Shown here in pieces: positions 12,200-23,662 of a DNA stretch of 64,000 bases (the first letter of the stretch is position 1; each line of letters starts with the position of its first letter). The stretch is from Floccularia luteovirens (lineage: Eukaryota; Basidiomycota; Agaricomycetes; Agaricales; Squamanitaceae). The translations under genes were made by a program, and so were the position numbers. The notes under the pieces were generated by a model, which saw only the letters and a program-made list of their open reading frames with translations, did not search any database and had not been told where the DNA came from. Where the stretch lies: contig VSJF01000009.1 of assembly GCA_009739215.1 (NCBI GenBank), positions 558,001 through 622,000 on the forward strand, given 5' to 3'.

Positions 12200-12771
12200 A
12201 TGAAGCTTCAAGTTATTGTCGCAGTCATTGGGGTTCTTTGCACCCCTTCCAGAGCTCAAATCATGACCACATTGCCGCTGACCATTGAACCAATACCAAC
12301 TACCGATGATGGATCAACTACGAGGATTCGGCCGTCTGGGATACCTCAGTAAGCATCATAGTTGCACCCATGTATTGGTTCAGTGCGTTGAAAACAGGTA
12401 ATAGTACCGCTACTTCAGTGACGGGCAGTGTTACCATCCTTCCGATTCCTCCTATAAGTGTTTCCACGATGACTGAATCCGGCATCGACACACCTACACC
12501 TACATCATCAACATCCAGCTTGTCCCCCGTGTCATCACTGACAACGTTGACTTCTTTACCACTCACTATATTATCTACGACTACTCCACTGTCTACCTTC
12601 GCAACCAACTCTTCCTCTTCTCTACCAGGCACCTCATCAACATCAACCCCGACCTCGAGCCCAGCTGCTAGTACAACTAGCACAAGCAATGCTATGAGAA
12701 GTGGTCTGGATGCTCGGAAAATGCAAATATTGGCGTCATTTTGGATTCTGGGAGTTCCTGTTCTTTTATAG
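12200..12771 (+). CDS. Small secreted Ser/Thr-rich protein, likely GPI-anchored
   Basis: The start gives a signal peptide, 'MKLQVIVAVIGVLCTPSRAQ'. The body is about 100 residues of Ser/Thr/Pro (many TSS, TPT, STT runs), likely heavily O-glycosylated. The end is hydrophobic ('MQILASFWILGVPVLL'), like a GPI-attachment signal. One intron begins at GTAAGC (12349). Its acceptor could be at 12383 (35 nt) or 12428 (80 nt); both keep frame, and the longer is more usual. Probably a cell-wall or surface protein; no enzyme domain is visible. Confidence 0.6.
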
Positions 12772-13291
12772 GAGTAATCGTACATCTGATTAATTGCTAT
12801 GATAAAGTTGAAGTTCCTTATTGAGAAATTTTCTTATCTCAGAATTTTATGACCTAGGCTAAGTACGTAGCTTCTACGGCCTTCCGCAAACATTGCTGTA
12901 ATTATTTTTGTTGACCTATGACAACACTATCTTCACGTCTATAGATGTATAATCTGGAGCCAACAAACAACGTGTGACGAAGGAGCTCAAAGCGTCTGGG
13001 AAGTCATTTTTGAAGTCGCAGTTTCTTTATATCCTCTTCTCTTCCTCTGTGTTTAATTATCGCCGTACCATGAGATGAAGAAGTGCCGAGCAGGGTTTTG
13101 CTTCGTTCCATTGACAAATATCCAATCGGCATAGGTGTATGACTCGCTCATGCCTTCTGGATGTAGGTCTGCTGATAGGTATCGTCTTCTTACACGTATT
13201 CCAATGCAGTTCTTTCTGAAAATATTAAAGATGTCTCAAGGTCGAGGACTAGAAGAGATATACACTTTTTGAGATAAAGCCATGGGTGGGT
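12772..13291. other. Intergenic and 5' flank of amidohydrolase copy 1
   Basis: No gene. From about 13070 the sequence is shared with the flank of copy 2 (from about 16140), and about 12960-13020 resembles the flank of copy 3 (18940-19000), so this is part of the duplicated unit. Confidence 0.5.
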
Positions 13292-13299
13292 TATAAAAG
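13292..13299 (+). promoter_or_regulatory. TATA box of amidohydrolase copy 1
   Basis: TATAAAAG, 42 bp before the ATG at 13334. The same element with near-equal spacing precedes copies 2 and 3. Confidence 0.65.
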
Positions 13300-13333
13300 A
13301 CGAGCGGGTTGAAGTTTTATCCAACTCCAAGCG

Positions 13334-14931
13334 ATGTTATTCATACGGCAATACCAGATTATATCCATTGTCAACTTCCTAGCGTTATGCTCGTCAAGTA
13401 TTAATGCTCGCAAATGGCGCGATAGTGGAACAGGAACTATCGTTCTTGAAGAAGCTTGGACAATTCCCGAGCTACTCTCCCAAATTTCGTGAATTGCTGA
13501 TTTCAACTTTGATGCTGTTGTATACCTAACATATTCCCGTCTCCCATCGCCAGATCAACGAGTGCAGCATTTGGTAATGATGTTTTTCATGTTGTCGTGA
13601 TTGCATTCTAAGATGTTATTACAGGTGGAACAAATGCTGAACTCGTAGTGAACCTACTTGACATTCATGATCAACGATTAAGTGGCATGAACAAGAATAA
13701 TATCGACTACGTGTGTTTCATCCGATAACACTCTTCTTTATCGGCGAAACTAATGAAGTACTCGTTAGATGGTTTTATCATGCACTCAACCTTGTATACA
13801 AGGAATCTCGGATCCAGATGAAGCAGCAGCAATGGCCGTCACGGTAAACAATCGATTGGCAGAGTCCATATCAAACAACACGGAGCGATTCGGAGGTTTC
13901 GCTTCAGTAGCAATGCATAATGCTACAGTCGCAGCTCTTGAGTTAAAACGCGCCATTCAAGAATTGGGATTCCTGGGTAATATGCTTCAATTTTTGGGGA
14001 TAAGGGTCATTTTAAGAAATATCAACAGGTCTACTTCTGAATGATTACCAACAGTCTGGTCCGAACAATGGTCAGTTCGTCGCTTTAGGTGAACACTAAT
14101 CCTAATCTCGGGTGGCATATTTTAGACACGCTGTTCTACGACACTCCAGATTATGATGTATTTTGGCAAATGGTAACGGACCTGAATGTCCCTGTGTACT
14201 TCCATCCCCGTACAAACCTTGCTCCGATCACATCACTACTTTATAGTCATGCTCCATATTTGGAAGGACCCGCCCAAGAATATGCGGCGACGTTGTCCAC
14301 CCATATTTTAGGGTAAGTGACGCCTTATACGATGTCATTTTTTCCGAGTCATATGCTCTTTATTGAAATAGATTATGCACAAATGGCGTTTTCGAGTATG
14401 TTTTCGTTGAATTCATTTCTTTGGCTAATGCTGAAGTATTTGCACAGTCGTTTCCCAAAACTGCAGATAATTGTCGGACATATGGGTGAACGTATTCCCT
14501 CCGACTTGGTCAGGATAGATGACCGTGCGTGAATTCTATAATGGATATCGATCCTCTTCCCTTGCTGATGGAACGTAATAGAGCTTAAAAGACAAATAGT
14601 GCTCGGAATGCCTATGCAAAAGAACGTTACATCGTATTGGAGGACCAATCTTTTTGAAACAACTTCTGGGAACTTCGGTACCGATCTATTGCAATTCCAT
14701 ATCAATGAGATTGGTCTCGATCGTATCATGTACTCTATCGATTACCCATACGTGAGTCGGCTTATCTCTAGAGCTTTGGACTACAAAAATTAATAAATTG
14801 TCATCTAAATATAGGTGGTAATGGAGGAAGGTACGGCTTGGATCAACTCGATGTCCAGAGTAATGCAGAAGAGGGATTACTCGTCGTTGAAGCGTGATGT
14901 TGCGATCAAGGTGCTTCGCTTGAATGACTAG
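13334..14931 (+). CDS. Secreted decarboxylase-type amidohydrolase, copy 1 (reads through)
   Basis: Member of the amidohydrolase-2 group that includes 2,3-dihydroxybenzoate and gamma-resorcylate decarboxylases, metal-dependent enzymes acting on hydroxybenzoates. A hydrophobic leader (MLFIRQYQ.. to ..SINA) suggests export. 'TIVLEEAW' holds the first metal ligand, with Ala in place of the second His as in fungal 2,3-DHB decarboxylases. Later come 'GISDPDEAAA', 'DVFWQMVTDLNVPVYFHPR' (metal His), 'IVGHMGERIPSDL' (active-site His) and 'RIMYSIDYPY' (metal Asp), ending 'VLRLND'. Exons with GT/AG introns keep phase throughout, including a short exon 'STSAAFG' that is three codons longer than in copy 2. 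The substrate is not deducible; aromatic acids from lignin or phenolics are an inference. Confidence 0.82.
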
Positions 14932-16352
14932 TGATGGTTCTTTTATGGTCAAAATTTGCCATAATCGGTTAAAATTTGTCGACTTGTTTCATCAATCTAG
15001 TATACCGTGTTTCACGGCTCGAATGTATTCTTATCTGATTTATACGATTCAACGCTGAGCAATGTTTAGTTATGAGCGTTAAGTACTACAATTTCATGAG
15101 TTATTTCAGTTATGGATGTACCAATCATCCAAAATACCCTGCCGTAGATCTTCTCTACGTTCCCATGATGCAAAGCCTTTTGGTTAGCATATGCAAACTT
15201 GACACATGTATTGACATCACTCACGGAAGCTGGGCGTGCATCTGAAGCCAATGTGCAACAATTTATGGCGTGCTGTGTTTGTATTAGTTCGAGAGTCAAA
15301 ACCTAATCAACTACAGTCGTACCAGGTGGACCGAAAATCCAATCGTGTAATATTCTCCACACTTCAATGGATCTAGAGTATTGAGATTGGCAGGGCTACA
15401 ATGACAGGCCGCAGTAACACCAATCTTTATTACGAGTGTTTCCGCGAAAAGTGAGTCCGGCAACAACGCATCCACAACTTGAACGTCATACAGCATGTTC
15501 CCCAAGCAATGTATCCAAAATAACATCTTCTATATATCTCCGCAACCAATTTCTCAGGACATTACAAACTCGAGCAATAAAGCCAGAAACAACATGATTC
15601 ATGATCAAATCGTTAGTATGCTAGCACTGATATCAAATGGTTAGGTGTGGATATTCGTACTGGTAGCTACCAATCTTGAACGTTTGACTCTCTGTCACTC
15701 AAACCCCCAAAGCCCAACAACATCCAAAGCATTGGCCGTTGCACCTTTCCCTCCATCACTTGTTTGACACCAATGCATTTTTCCTCAGCCACGTCCAGAT
15801 GATGCTCGAATGGACTGTAGTATGTCCAAGTCAACGGCGCGAGTCTGGTACCACTCTATAATGTGAGAGGGTTGAGTGTTGTCTGTTTTGGTGCCATGAT
15901 CAAGATGTCTCTTGCACAAAGCACGATCATGCCACGTATGAACCGATTTTATATGGGAATTTATATATGTAAAAACGTTTTGGGATTCAAACTGTGCATG
16001 GCTTGAATTCGTGCCAGTCTCAATTTGGGACATATTTTTATTTCATTCCTGGTTTAAAACTTTGTGCTCCGCACAAACTCAATTCATGCTGATGTGTTCC
16101 GCACACCTCGCAGGTCTGGCCGTGTATGACCGTGCCAGGAGATGAAGAAGTGGTTTCGCATCGCGCCACTGACAGATATCCAATCGGCATAGGAGGAGTA
16201 TGACTCGTCCATGCCTTCTGGATGTAGGTCTGCTGGTAGACATTGCCTTCTTACACCTAACCCAATACAATTCTTTCTGAAAATATTCAAGATGTCTCAT
16301 GGGAAAAGATGAGAAGAAAAATGTACTTTTTGAGATAAAGCCATGGACGGGT
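14932..16352. other. Spacer with duplicated, coding-like fragments
   Basis: No intact gene. The minus strand at 15299-15066 and 15526-15370 holds peptide-like stretches ('SVSDVNTCVKFAYANQKA', 'FWMIGTSITEIT', 'GVTAACHCSPAN') that recur, mutated, at 18340-18110 and about 18560-18440. They look like pieces of a decayed gene duplicated with the amidohydrolase. I do not recognise the family. Confidence 0.4.
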
Positions 16353-16360
16353 TATAAAGG
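16353..16360 (+). promoter_or_regulatory. TATA box of amidohydrolase copy 2
   Basis: TATAAAGG, 42 bp before the ATG at 16395, in the same position as in copy 1. Confidence 0.6.
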
Positions 16361-16394
16361 GTGAGTAGGTGGAAGTCTTATCCAACTCCAAGTG

Positions 16395-17993
16395 ATGTTG
16401 TTCATACGGCAATACCAGATTATATCCATCGTCAACTTCCTAGCGTTTTGCTCATCGAATACCAGTGCTCGTAAATGGCGCGATAGTGGTGCAGGAACTA
16501 TCGTGCTTGAAGAGGCTTGGGTAATCCCCGAGCTCCTCCCCGAAATCTCGTGAATTGCTCAATTGAATTTGATATTATTCTCTACCTAACTTATTCTCAT
16601 CTCCCATGGCCAGTGCAGCTTTTGGTAATCGTTTTTTTCATGTTGTCGTGATTGTGTTCTAAGACTGAATGATATTATTACAGGTGGAATAAGTGCTGAA
16701 CTCGCAGCGAACCTACTTGACATTCATGATCAACGATTAAGTGGCATGAATAAGAATAATATCGATTACGTGTTTTTTATCCGATAACACCCTTCTTTAT
16801 CAGTGAAACTAATGAAGTAATCGTTAGATGGTATTGTCATGCGCCCAACCTTGTATACAAGGAATCTCGGATCCAGATGAAGCAGCAGCAATGGCCATCA
16901 CGGTAAACAATCGATTGGCAGAGTCCATATCAAACAACACGGAACGATTCGGAGGTTTCGCTTCAGTGGCAATGCATAATGCTACAGTCGCAGCTCTTGA
17001 GTTAAAACGCGCCATTCAAGAATTGGGATTCCTGGGTAACATACTTCAACTTTTGGTAATAATAGTGACTTGAGAAATGGCGACAGGTCTACTTCTGAAT
17101 GATTACCAGCAGTCTGGTCTCAACAATGGTCTGTTCGTCACTTCAGATGAACACTAATACTAACTAACTCTGAGATACCATATTTTAGATACACTGTTCT
17201 ATGATACTCCAGATTACGATGTATTTTGGCAAATGGTAACGGACCTGAATGTCCCTGTGTACTTCCATCCCCGTACAAACCTTGCTCCGATCACATCACT
17301 ACTTTATAAACATGCTCCATATCTGGAAGGACCTGCTCAAGAATATGCAGTGACATTGTCTACCCACGTTTTGGGGTAAGTGATGCCCTATACGATGATA
17401 TTTTTATCACCCATGCTCTTTACTAAATAGATTATGCACAAACGGCGTTTTCGAGTACGTGCTTAATGAATCCATTTCTTTGGCTAGCGCTCAAGCATTC
17501 ACACAGTCGTTTCCCAAAACTGCAGATAATTGTCGGACATATGGTGAACGTATTCCTTCCGACTTGGTCAGGATAGATGGCCGTGGGTGACTTCTACAGT
17601 GATATCGTTCCTCTCCCAGTGCTGATTGATTATAATAGAACTTAAAAGACAGACATTGCTCGGAATGCCTATGCAAAGGAACATTACATCGTATTGGAGA
17701 ACCAATATTTTCGAAACGACTTCTGGGAACTTTGCTACTGATCTATTGCAATTCCATATCAATGAGATTGGTCTCGATCGTATCATGTACTCTATCGATT
17801 ACCCATACGTGAGTCGGCTTATCTCTGAAGCTTGACACGTTGGATCACAAACTAATAAAATGTCACCTAAACATAGGTGGTGATGGAGGAAGGTACGGCT
17901 TGGATCAATTCATTGTCCAGGGTATTGAAAAAGAAGGATCACTCGTCGTTGAAGCGGGATGTTGCGATCAAGGTGCTTCGCTTGAATGACTAA
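16395..17993 (+). pseudogene. Amidohydrolase copy 2, frameshifted
   Basis: Very close to copy 1 in exons (leader MLFIRQYQ.., 'IVLEEAW', 'GISDPDEAAA', 'VPVYFHPR', 'MYSIDYPY', 'VLRLND'). Near 17541-17543 one G is missing compared with copy 1 (ATATGGTGAACG against ATATGGGTGAACG). This shifts the frame inside the conserved GH-M-GER motif and removes the rest of the catalytic C-terminus unless it is a read error. The codon after the motif region also changed (IDD to IDG). Otherwise splice sites look usable. A recent loss of function or an assembly error in a G run are the two options. Confidence 0.7.
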
Positions 17994-19259
17994 TGATGGT
18001 TAATAGTTGCTTTATACTCCAAATTCGCTGTGATCGGTTAAAATTTGATGCATATCATCAATCTGGTATTTATTATCTGATCCAACATTCAATACTGAGC
18101 AATGTTTAGTTAAGTGCGTCGAGCACTATATTCTCACGAGTTATTTCAGTCATGGATGTACCAATCATCCAAAACACACTGCCGTTAATCTTCTCTGCGT
18201 TCCCATGATGGAAAGCCTTCTGATTAGATGGTATACGCAAACTTGGCACATGTATTGACATCACTCACGGGAGCTGGGCGTGCTCCCGAAGCCAGTTTGT
18301 ATCTTTTGGATGAGAGTCATGATATCGGAAAGCTGGAATTCGTATCAACTTGTGGCTTTTGTATCGATTTGAGAGCCAAAATTTAACCAAAGACAGTCAC
18401 ATCAGGTGAGCCAAAAAAAAATGAAATCATGTAGTAATCTCAATGGATATGTTGGTAGGGCTACAATGATAGGCCGCAGTGACACCCATCCTACAAGTGT
18501 ATCCACACGACAAGTGAGTGTGGCAACAACGCACCCACAAGTTGAGTGACTTGAACGTCATCCAGTCCGAACAATCTATCCACAACAACACCTCCGCAGT
18601 CAATTCATCCTTACAAGGCATCCTATCAGTTCTACTTCAGTCCCCAGTACTACAGACTCTCGACAAACTCAGGCAATACCACCAGAAACAACATGAATTC
18701 TTAATATGCCAGCACTGATATCGAGTGGGTGGGTGTGAGTACTCGCATGCTGGTAGCTACCAAACTTTAGCAGATGTATGTTCTCAGTGAGAATCTTAGG
18801 TTTTGATCTATTTTTATGACCTGTGTACTTACGAACCGTGTTATAGCCATTACGGCATTGGGTTAATAGTTTTCTTTTTTTTGTCCTTACTGACGCATGA
18901 CGAAATTCATCACGTCCAAAAGTTGCGCAAGTGCTGGTCACAAGCACCAACGTGAGACGAAGGAACTTGACGACTGGGAAGTCCGGGTCTGTAGGCTGTG
19001 GTTTCTCCATTTTTCTTCTTCTTTCTATAAAATTATCACCGCTTCGCAGGATGAAACAAGTGTCGAGCATATTCTTTTTCTTCGACATCGATGATTGTGC
19101 GTATCAATATCTGTTTTGTCCAACGGCACAGGAAGTCAGCGCCCTCACCTTCCAAACACAAACGCAATTCTTACGATGATATCACACAGCCAATTCTGAA
19201 AATATTCAAGTGACCCAAGAAAGAGAAGGCGGTTTTAAAATGAACCCAAGTGCATACAT
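17994..19259. other. Spacer between copies 2 and 3
   Basis: No intact gene. 18110-18720 repeats the 3' flank of copy 1 in a mutated form, and 18940-19000 resembles the far 5' flank of copy 1. Confidence 0.4.
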
Positions 19260-19267
19260 TATAAAAG
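19260..19267 (+). promoter_or_regulatory. TATA box of amidohydrolase copy 3
   Basis: TATAAAAG, 45 bp before the ATG at 19305; conserved although the surrounding sequence has diverged. Confidence 0.6.
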
Positions 19268-19304
19268 GCCAACAGTAGTGGAGTGCTTCACTCAACTCCT
19301 GACA

Positions 19305-20888
19305 ATGTTTTCGATTCAGCCATACCAGATATTGACTATCATTTACTTCTTATTTTTTTACACGCCCAATGTTATCGCTCGTAAATGGCGTGACAGCGGG
19401 ACAGGAACTATTGTGCTTGAAGAGGCTTGGACAATTCCCGAGCTCCTCTTCCAAGTCTCGTAAATTCTTCTTTTCAAGTTGATATTCCTATATTTCTGAT
19501 GCATTCCTCCTTCCGGCCAACTGTCGCAGCATTTAGTAACAAACTTCCATGCAGCAATAGTTTTGTTTCATGATTAATTTGAGACCATTTCAGATCGAAC
19601 ACATGCTGAATTTTTATATCAAACGTACTTGATATTCACAACCAAAGGTTGAGTGGAATGAACAAAAACAACATCGACTTCGTGCGTATACTAACTCCAT
19701 ATCTCTTTGGTGAGAGAATTGATTAGAATTATTCGGTAGATGGTGCTGTCATGCTCCCAACCTTGTATTCAAGGAATCTCGGATCCAGATGAAGCAGCAG
19801 CAATGGCCGTGACGGTAAATAATAGACTGGCAGAATCCATATCAAACAACACAGAACGATTCGGAGGTTTCGCTTCAGTAGCAATGCATAATGCTACGGT
19901 CGCAGCTCTTGAGCTAAAACGTGCTGTTAAAGAACTGGGATTCCTAGGTAATATGGTTCAAAATAATCGTGATTAAAGAAATGGCGACAGGTCTACTTCT
20001 GAACGATTACCAGCAGTCTGGTCCAAACAACGGTCAGTTCGTTAATTTAAATGGGCACCGATCCTAATCTCGACGTGGCACATTTAGACACTTTGTTCTA
20101 CGACACCTCAGAATATGATGTATTTTGGCAAATGGTAACAGATCTGGATGTCCCTGTGTATTTCCATCCTCGTGACGATGTGGCCACGATTATAAACCTG
20201 CTATACAAACATTCTCCCTTCCTGGAAGGACCTGCTCAAGAATATGCAGCAACGTTGTCCACCCATATTTTAGGGTAAGCTGTACCAGATGTGAACAAGA
20301 TTAGTCAGTTCTGAGTATTCTTATTGAATAGATTATGTACTAATGGCGTTCTCGAGTACGTGATTCTCGAGTTAATCTTCGCTTTACTAGTATTCACGGT
20401 TCTATGAAGTCGTTTCCCGAAACTGAAAATTATTGTTGGCCACTTGGGCGAGCGTATTCCTTCTGACTTGTTCCGAATTGATGATCGTGCGTGACACTCA
20501 CAAAAAGCGGCTTCTTTCGAATGCTAACCAGTGCTAAAAGAACTCAAACGTCAGATAGTGCTTGGATTGCCTATGAAAAAGAACGTTAGAGCATATTGGA
20601 GGACCAATCTTATTGAAACAACTTCTGGGAACTTTGCCACTGATCTATTGCAATTCCATATCAAAGAGATTGGTCTCGACCGGATCATGTATTCCATCGA
20701 TTACCCATATGTGAATTAATCTATAGCCAAAACGTCGAACAATACGCTCACAAGATGGCAACTGAATATAGGTGGCAATGGAGGAAGGTACGGATTGGAT
20801 CAACTCGTTGGCCGGAGTGTTGGAGGGGAAGGATTACTCTTCGTTGAGGCGAGATGTTGCTATTAAGCTGCTACGTCTGAATGATTAA
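19305..20888 (+). pseudogene. Amidohydrolase copy 3, probable frameshift
   Basis: The most diverged copy: a different hydrophobic leader (MFSIQPYQILT.. to ..NVIA), then 'GTIVLEEAWTIPELL', 'QGISDPDEAAAMAV', 'VPVYFHPRDD', 'IVGHLGERIPSDL', 'YSIDYPY' and 'LLRLND'. In the third coding exon (about 19594-19680) copy 3 has 34 nt before the shared CTTGATATTC where copies 1 and 2 have 32. The two extra bases, near 19611-19630, break the frame between 'AE(F)L' and 'LDIH'. I found no alternative splice site that repairs it. Catalytic residues are otherwise present, so a sequencing error or an unseen splice choice should be excluded before calling it dead. Confidence 0.6.
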
Positions 20889-21088
20889 CTGTCAAGTACA
20901 TGGTTTAAAACGTTGTTCATTTTTTACCGCAATTGTTCGATATACGATGTATTCTGTTCAGTGTTGTATTTCGTAATGAGATTTTTAGTTCGGTGATAGC
21001 GGATAAGTTCTCCGTTGTCCGTTCCGAAGTCCAAAAGAACTTTATTGTGACCTCGTAAAGCTTTAACGACAAAACCAACGACTGTTCA

Positions 21089-22348
21089 ATGCATGGAATT
21101 AAACGTTTGACCAGGAGCTCCGCCCACCAAGTTGATTGGTCAAAGTCTATTCTATATCTTGACCCAAGCTTGATCGTTTTGAACAAGCCACCAGGTCTTG
21201 TTTGCCAACCTGGTGAAGGAACGCGTGGGGCTTCGAGTTCTGTAAGTCGCTCCTTATGATAAACTATACACCAGATACTGATGTAAACAGAAGGGGAGCT
21301 CGCAGCTGTATGATTTTCAAAATCTTTTGGAGGGTGTGTCCATTTTTTGACAGTTACTCCGAAGTTTGAGCTTGAGAATTTTTTTAGAATTGAAGAATCA
21401 CTTATCTTTGTCTGGCCTTCCTTACCCTGTCCACCGTCTCGACAAGGTGTGTAGAACAGGTTCAACCTCGTCAGTCTCATAAAGCGACTATTGTACTTGA
21501 AAATCACAAAGGGAACATCCGGGTCGCTAATTCTTGCTCGGTCTGTATCTGCTGCACGTCAAATTTCTCTACAATTCCAACAAGATACTGTCCACAAGAC
21601 ATACCTTGCCCTTGTAAGAGGTGGCGAAAAAACTTTTGGTACTACGTCAGGCGAAATTCGTGTCCCAATAAATTACGTTGACGGACGAGCTTGTCTTCAC
21701 GTTGATGGAAAGCCTTCTTCAACAAATTGGAAACTAGTTGCTTCGTCAGTGAGTTTATTCGATTATTACTATAGCTCGCTACGTAACAACAACTCTGTAA
21801 AGTCTTATGCACCAATATCGTTGGTTAGGTTGCAACTTCTTACAGGTCACAAACACCAACTTCGTGTACACCTGGCTCATTCATTACGTGGTGAGAATAT
21901 TTTATGTCTTCTCTTCCTTTCAGCAATGATTCTTATATACACAGCCCCAATCCTGGGGGATACTGTGTACTCCAAGAGTAGCATATCCGACTCCGTGTTC
22001 AGGTTTTCTCAAGTACCAGAAGATCGGATATTTCTACACGCTTCGGAAGTTTCACTCCTGGTGAGTCTATTTCCATCCAACAGTTTATACCATAGTTTAA
22101 CGAGTCATATCATATTGCAGAAGTACAAGAAATCTGGATCACATAAACAATTCCGCCTCGGTGTCCGGGCTCCACTCCCAACGGACTTCCTAAAGATTTG
22201 TGAAGACTTAAACATTAAAGTAGATGAGGGCGAGGCTCAGGGTGGTCTCCTTATGAATGGTGAATTCGTTGAGAATGGCACGATTCCAGAAGTTTCCGGC
22301 CAATGGGTCCCTGGCAAAACAACTACACAAGTACATCTACAACAATAA
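21089..22348 (+). CDS. RluA-type RNA pseudouridine synthase
   Basis: Isomerises uridine to pseudouridine in RNA. The start 'MHGIKRLTRSSAHQ' is basic and could be a mitochondrial leader. Exon 1 gives 'ILYLDPSLIVLNKPPGLV'. After introns come 'GLPYPVHRLDK' and 'GTSGSLILAR', the RluA active site with the catalytic Asp in HRLD. Then 'HKTYLALVRG', 'RLQLLTGHKHQLRVHLAH' (the family's RxHQIR-type motif) and 'LGDTVY'. The C-terminal exon has 'IFLHASEVSLL' and 'GVRAPLPTDFLKICEDL'. Introns start at GTAAGT after 'GASSS', at GTGTGT after 'LLE', at GTGTGT after HRLDK, and one lies before 'KYKKSG'. Short extra segments around 21715-21960 may hide further small introns. The RNA target is unknown. Confidence 0.82.
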
Positions 22349-22478
22349 ACAATTTACAGGGTTAGGGAGTCTGTTTATATAGGTTTTTGATTATATATCT
22401 TATTTAATGTCTTTGCTTTCCAGCAGCACTCCCGGATCCGTGGTCTAAGAAAAAATAAATACTGCCGCCGGCAACAGT

Positions 22479-23662
22479 TTACCGGACATGAGAGGCGGAT
22501 GAACTCTGGTTCTCCTGCGCATTCTTCATAGATGTACTGAGTGCTTGACCGAGCCCGACGGCGATCGCACCGATCGCTTGCGCTGCACCTGATGCTAGTA
22601 CCACACCACCAGCACCAGCACTGATCGCAGGAATAGCAGGCAGAGATCCTGCGGTTATGAGGATGGCACTCAAGACGCTCATGGCCTTAGGATGTTCGCT
22701 TGTGATGTAATCGAGCGCTGTACATGCGTTGAGGAGCCATACTGGCGCATGTGTAACTGTCGTCACCGCTATTTATAAATGTTATTAGAGAGTTATTCTA
22801 GCGAAAGAAAGTTTGGACGCACAGTCTCCGGCCTCAACAGTGTCCTTTTTCACCGGTGCATTTCGTTCCGGTGAAGCCGTACGGGTTGTGGTAATCACGC
22901 TATCAGATTTGGTCTTCTGGTGGTTCGGTCGTTGTGAAGGAGCATCGTGTTCGTCTTTCGAATTGCGACGAACTGGCCAGAATGAAGACTCTGACCTGGT
23001 TGGTGCAGGACGTTGTGCAACTTCGTTGGTTTGATCGTCCTTAGAAGGCTTTCTACCGATCCAGAAGGAAGAGCTGGATCGAGAGAGGGGCTGTGACGGC
23101 TGTGACTTTGTAGAGTCGATCTCGATGGTGTCCTTGTTATCATCCTTGTCTTCTTTCTCCTCCTTCTTTCTGAAGAACCAAAGTCCTGAGGGCTTTCCTT
23201 GGACTTTGATAGTCTCTGTGGCAGTCTGGTCGATGCTCCCTGTAAAAAAATGAATAGCGTCAATAATCAGCCAATACGAGAACAAGAAAATAGTTCTTAC
23301 AGCCCATATTTCTCATTGCGATTCGGAATTTCTTCCAGGTCCACCGGTACTTTCCTCCGTGAACTTTAGAAATGACTTGCTTGAGCTCGTCAAGTCTGTA
23401 GGTGCATAATCAGTATCCAAGTCCTCATAGTAGAATGCAGGAGGATATACCTTGCTTTTGCATTGGGACCCATGAAATGCTGGGCAACCTTATACCAGTA
23501 TTCTTCTGGTATATTGCGTTCGACGCAACCCGCTTTGATCTGGTCAAGCCAGTCATCGACTGGTAGATCCTTCTTAGGGTTGCCATCGAACCTTGGTCCA
23601 TCAGTCCAAGATGCATAGATGGGTTGGAGGTCAAAAGGTTTGATTTTGAAAGCGTCGAGCAT
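22479..23662 (-). CDS. Basidiomycete hypothetical protein with Ala/Gly-rich hydrophobic tail
   Basis: Unknown function. Exon 1 (23662 to about 23453) has 'LPVDDWLDQIKAGC' and 'PEEYWYKVAQHFMGPNAKAR'. Exon 2 (about 23397-23302) has 'LDELKQVISKVHGGKYR' and 'WTWKKFRIAMRNMG'. Exon 3 begins 'SIDQTATETIKVQGKPSGLW' and runs into a charged Ser-rich linker with three repeats of the type 'SSSFW(I/P)(G/V)R(K/R)'. The last exon (22766-22479) has a long hydrophobic Ala/Gly segment, 'ISAGAGGVVLASGAAQAIGA', that could insert in a membrane. I recall this architecture as common in Agaricomycetes but can name no function. Three GT/AG introns keep phase. Confidence 0.72.

Larger units (their letters stand above)
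13080..20890 (+). repeat. Tandem triplication, unit about 3 kb
   Basis: Three head-to-tail copies of an amidohydrolase gene with parts of both flanks: starts at 13334, 16395 and 19305, spacings 3061 and 2910 bp. Copies 1 and 2 also share about 250 bp upstream and several hundred bases downstream (15066-15540 against 18110-18720). Copy 3 is more diverged. Introns are in matching places but have drifted more than exons. Confidence 0.85.

Noticed and set aside
12318..12785. 155-codon minus-strand frame
   Set aside because: Antisense of the Ser/Thr-rich secreted protein; Val/Asp-rich translation is what a TCN/ACN-rich strand gives in reverse.
20917..21507. 196-codon open frame on the minus strand
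   Set aside because: It lies opposite the 5' exons of the pseudouridine synthase, and the plus strand carries the conserved HRLD motif.
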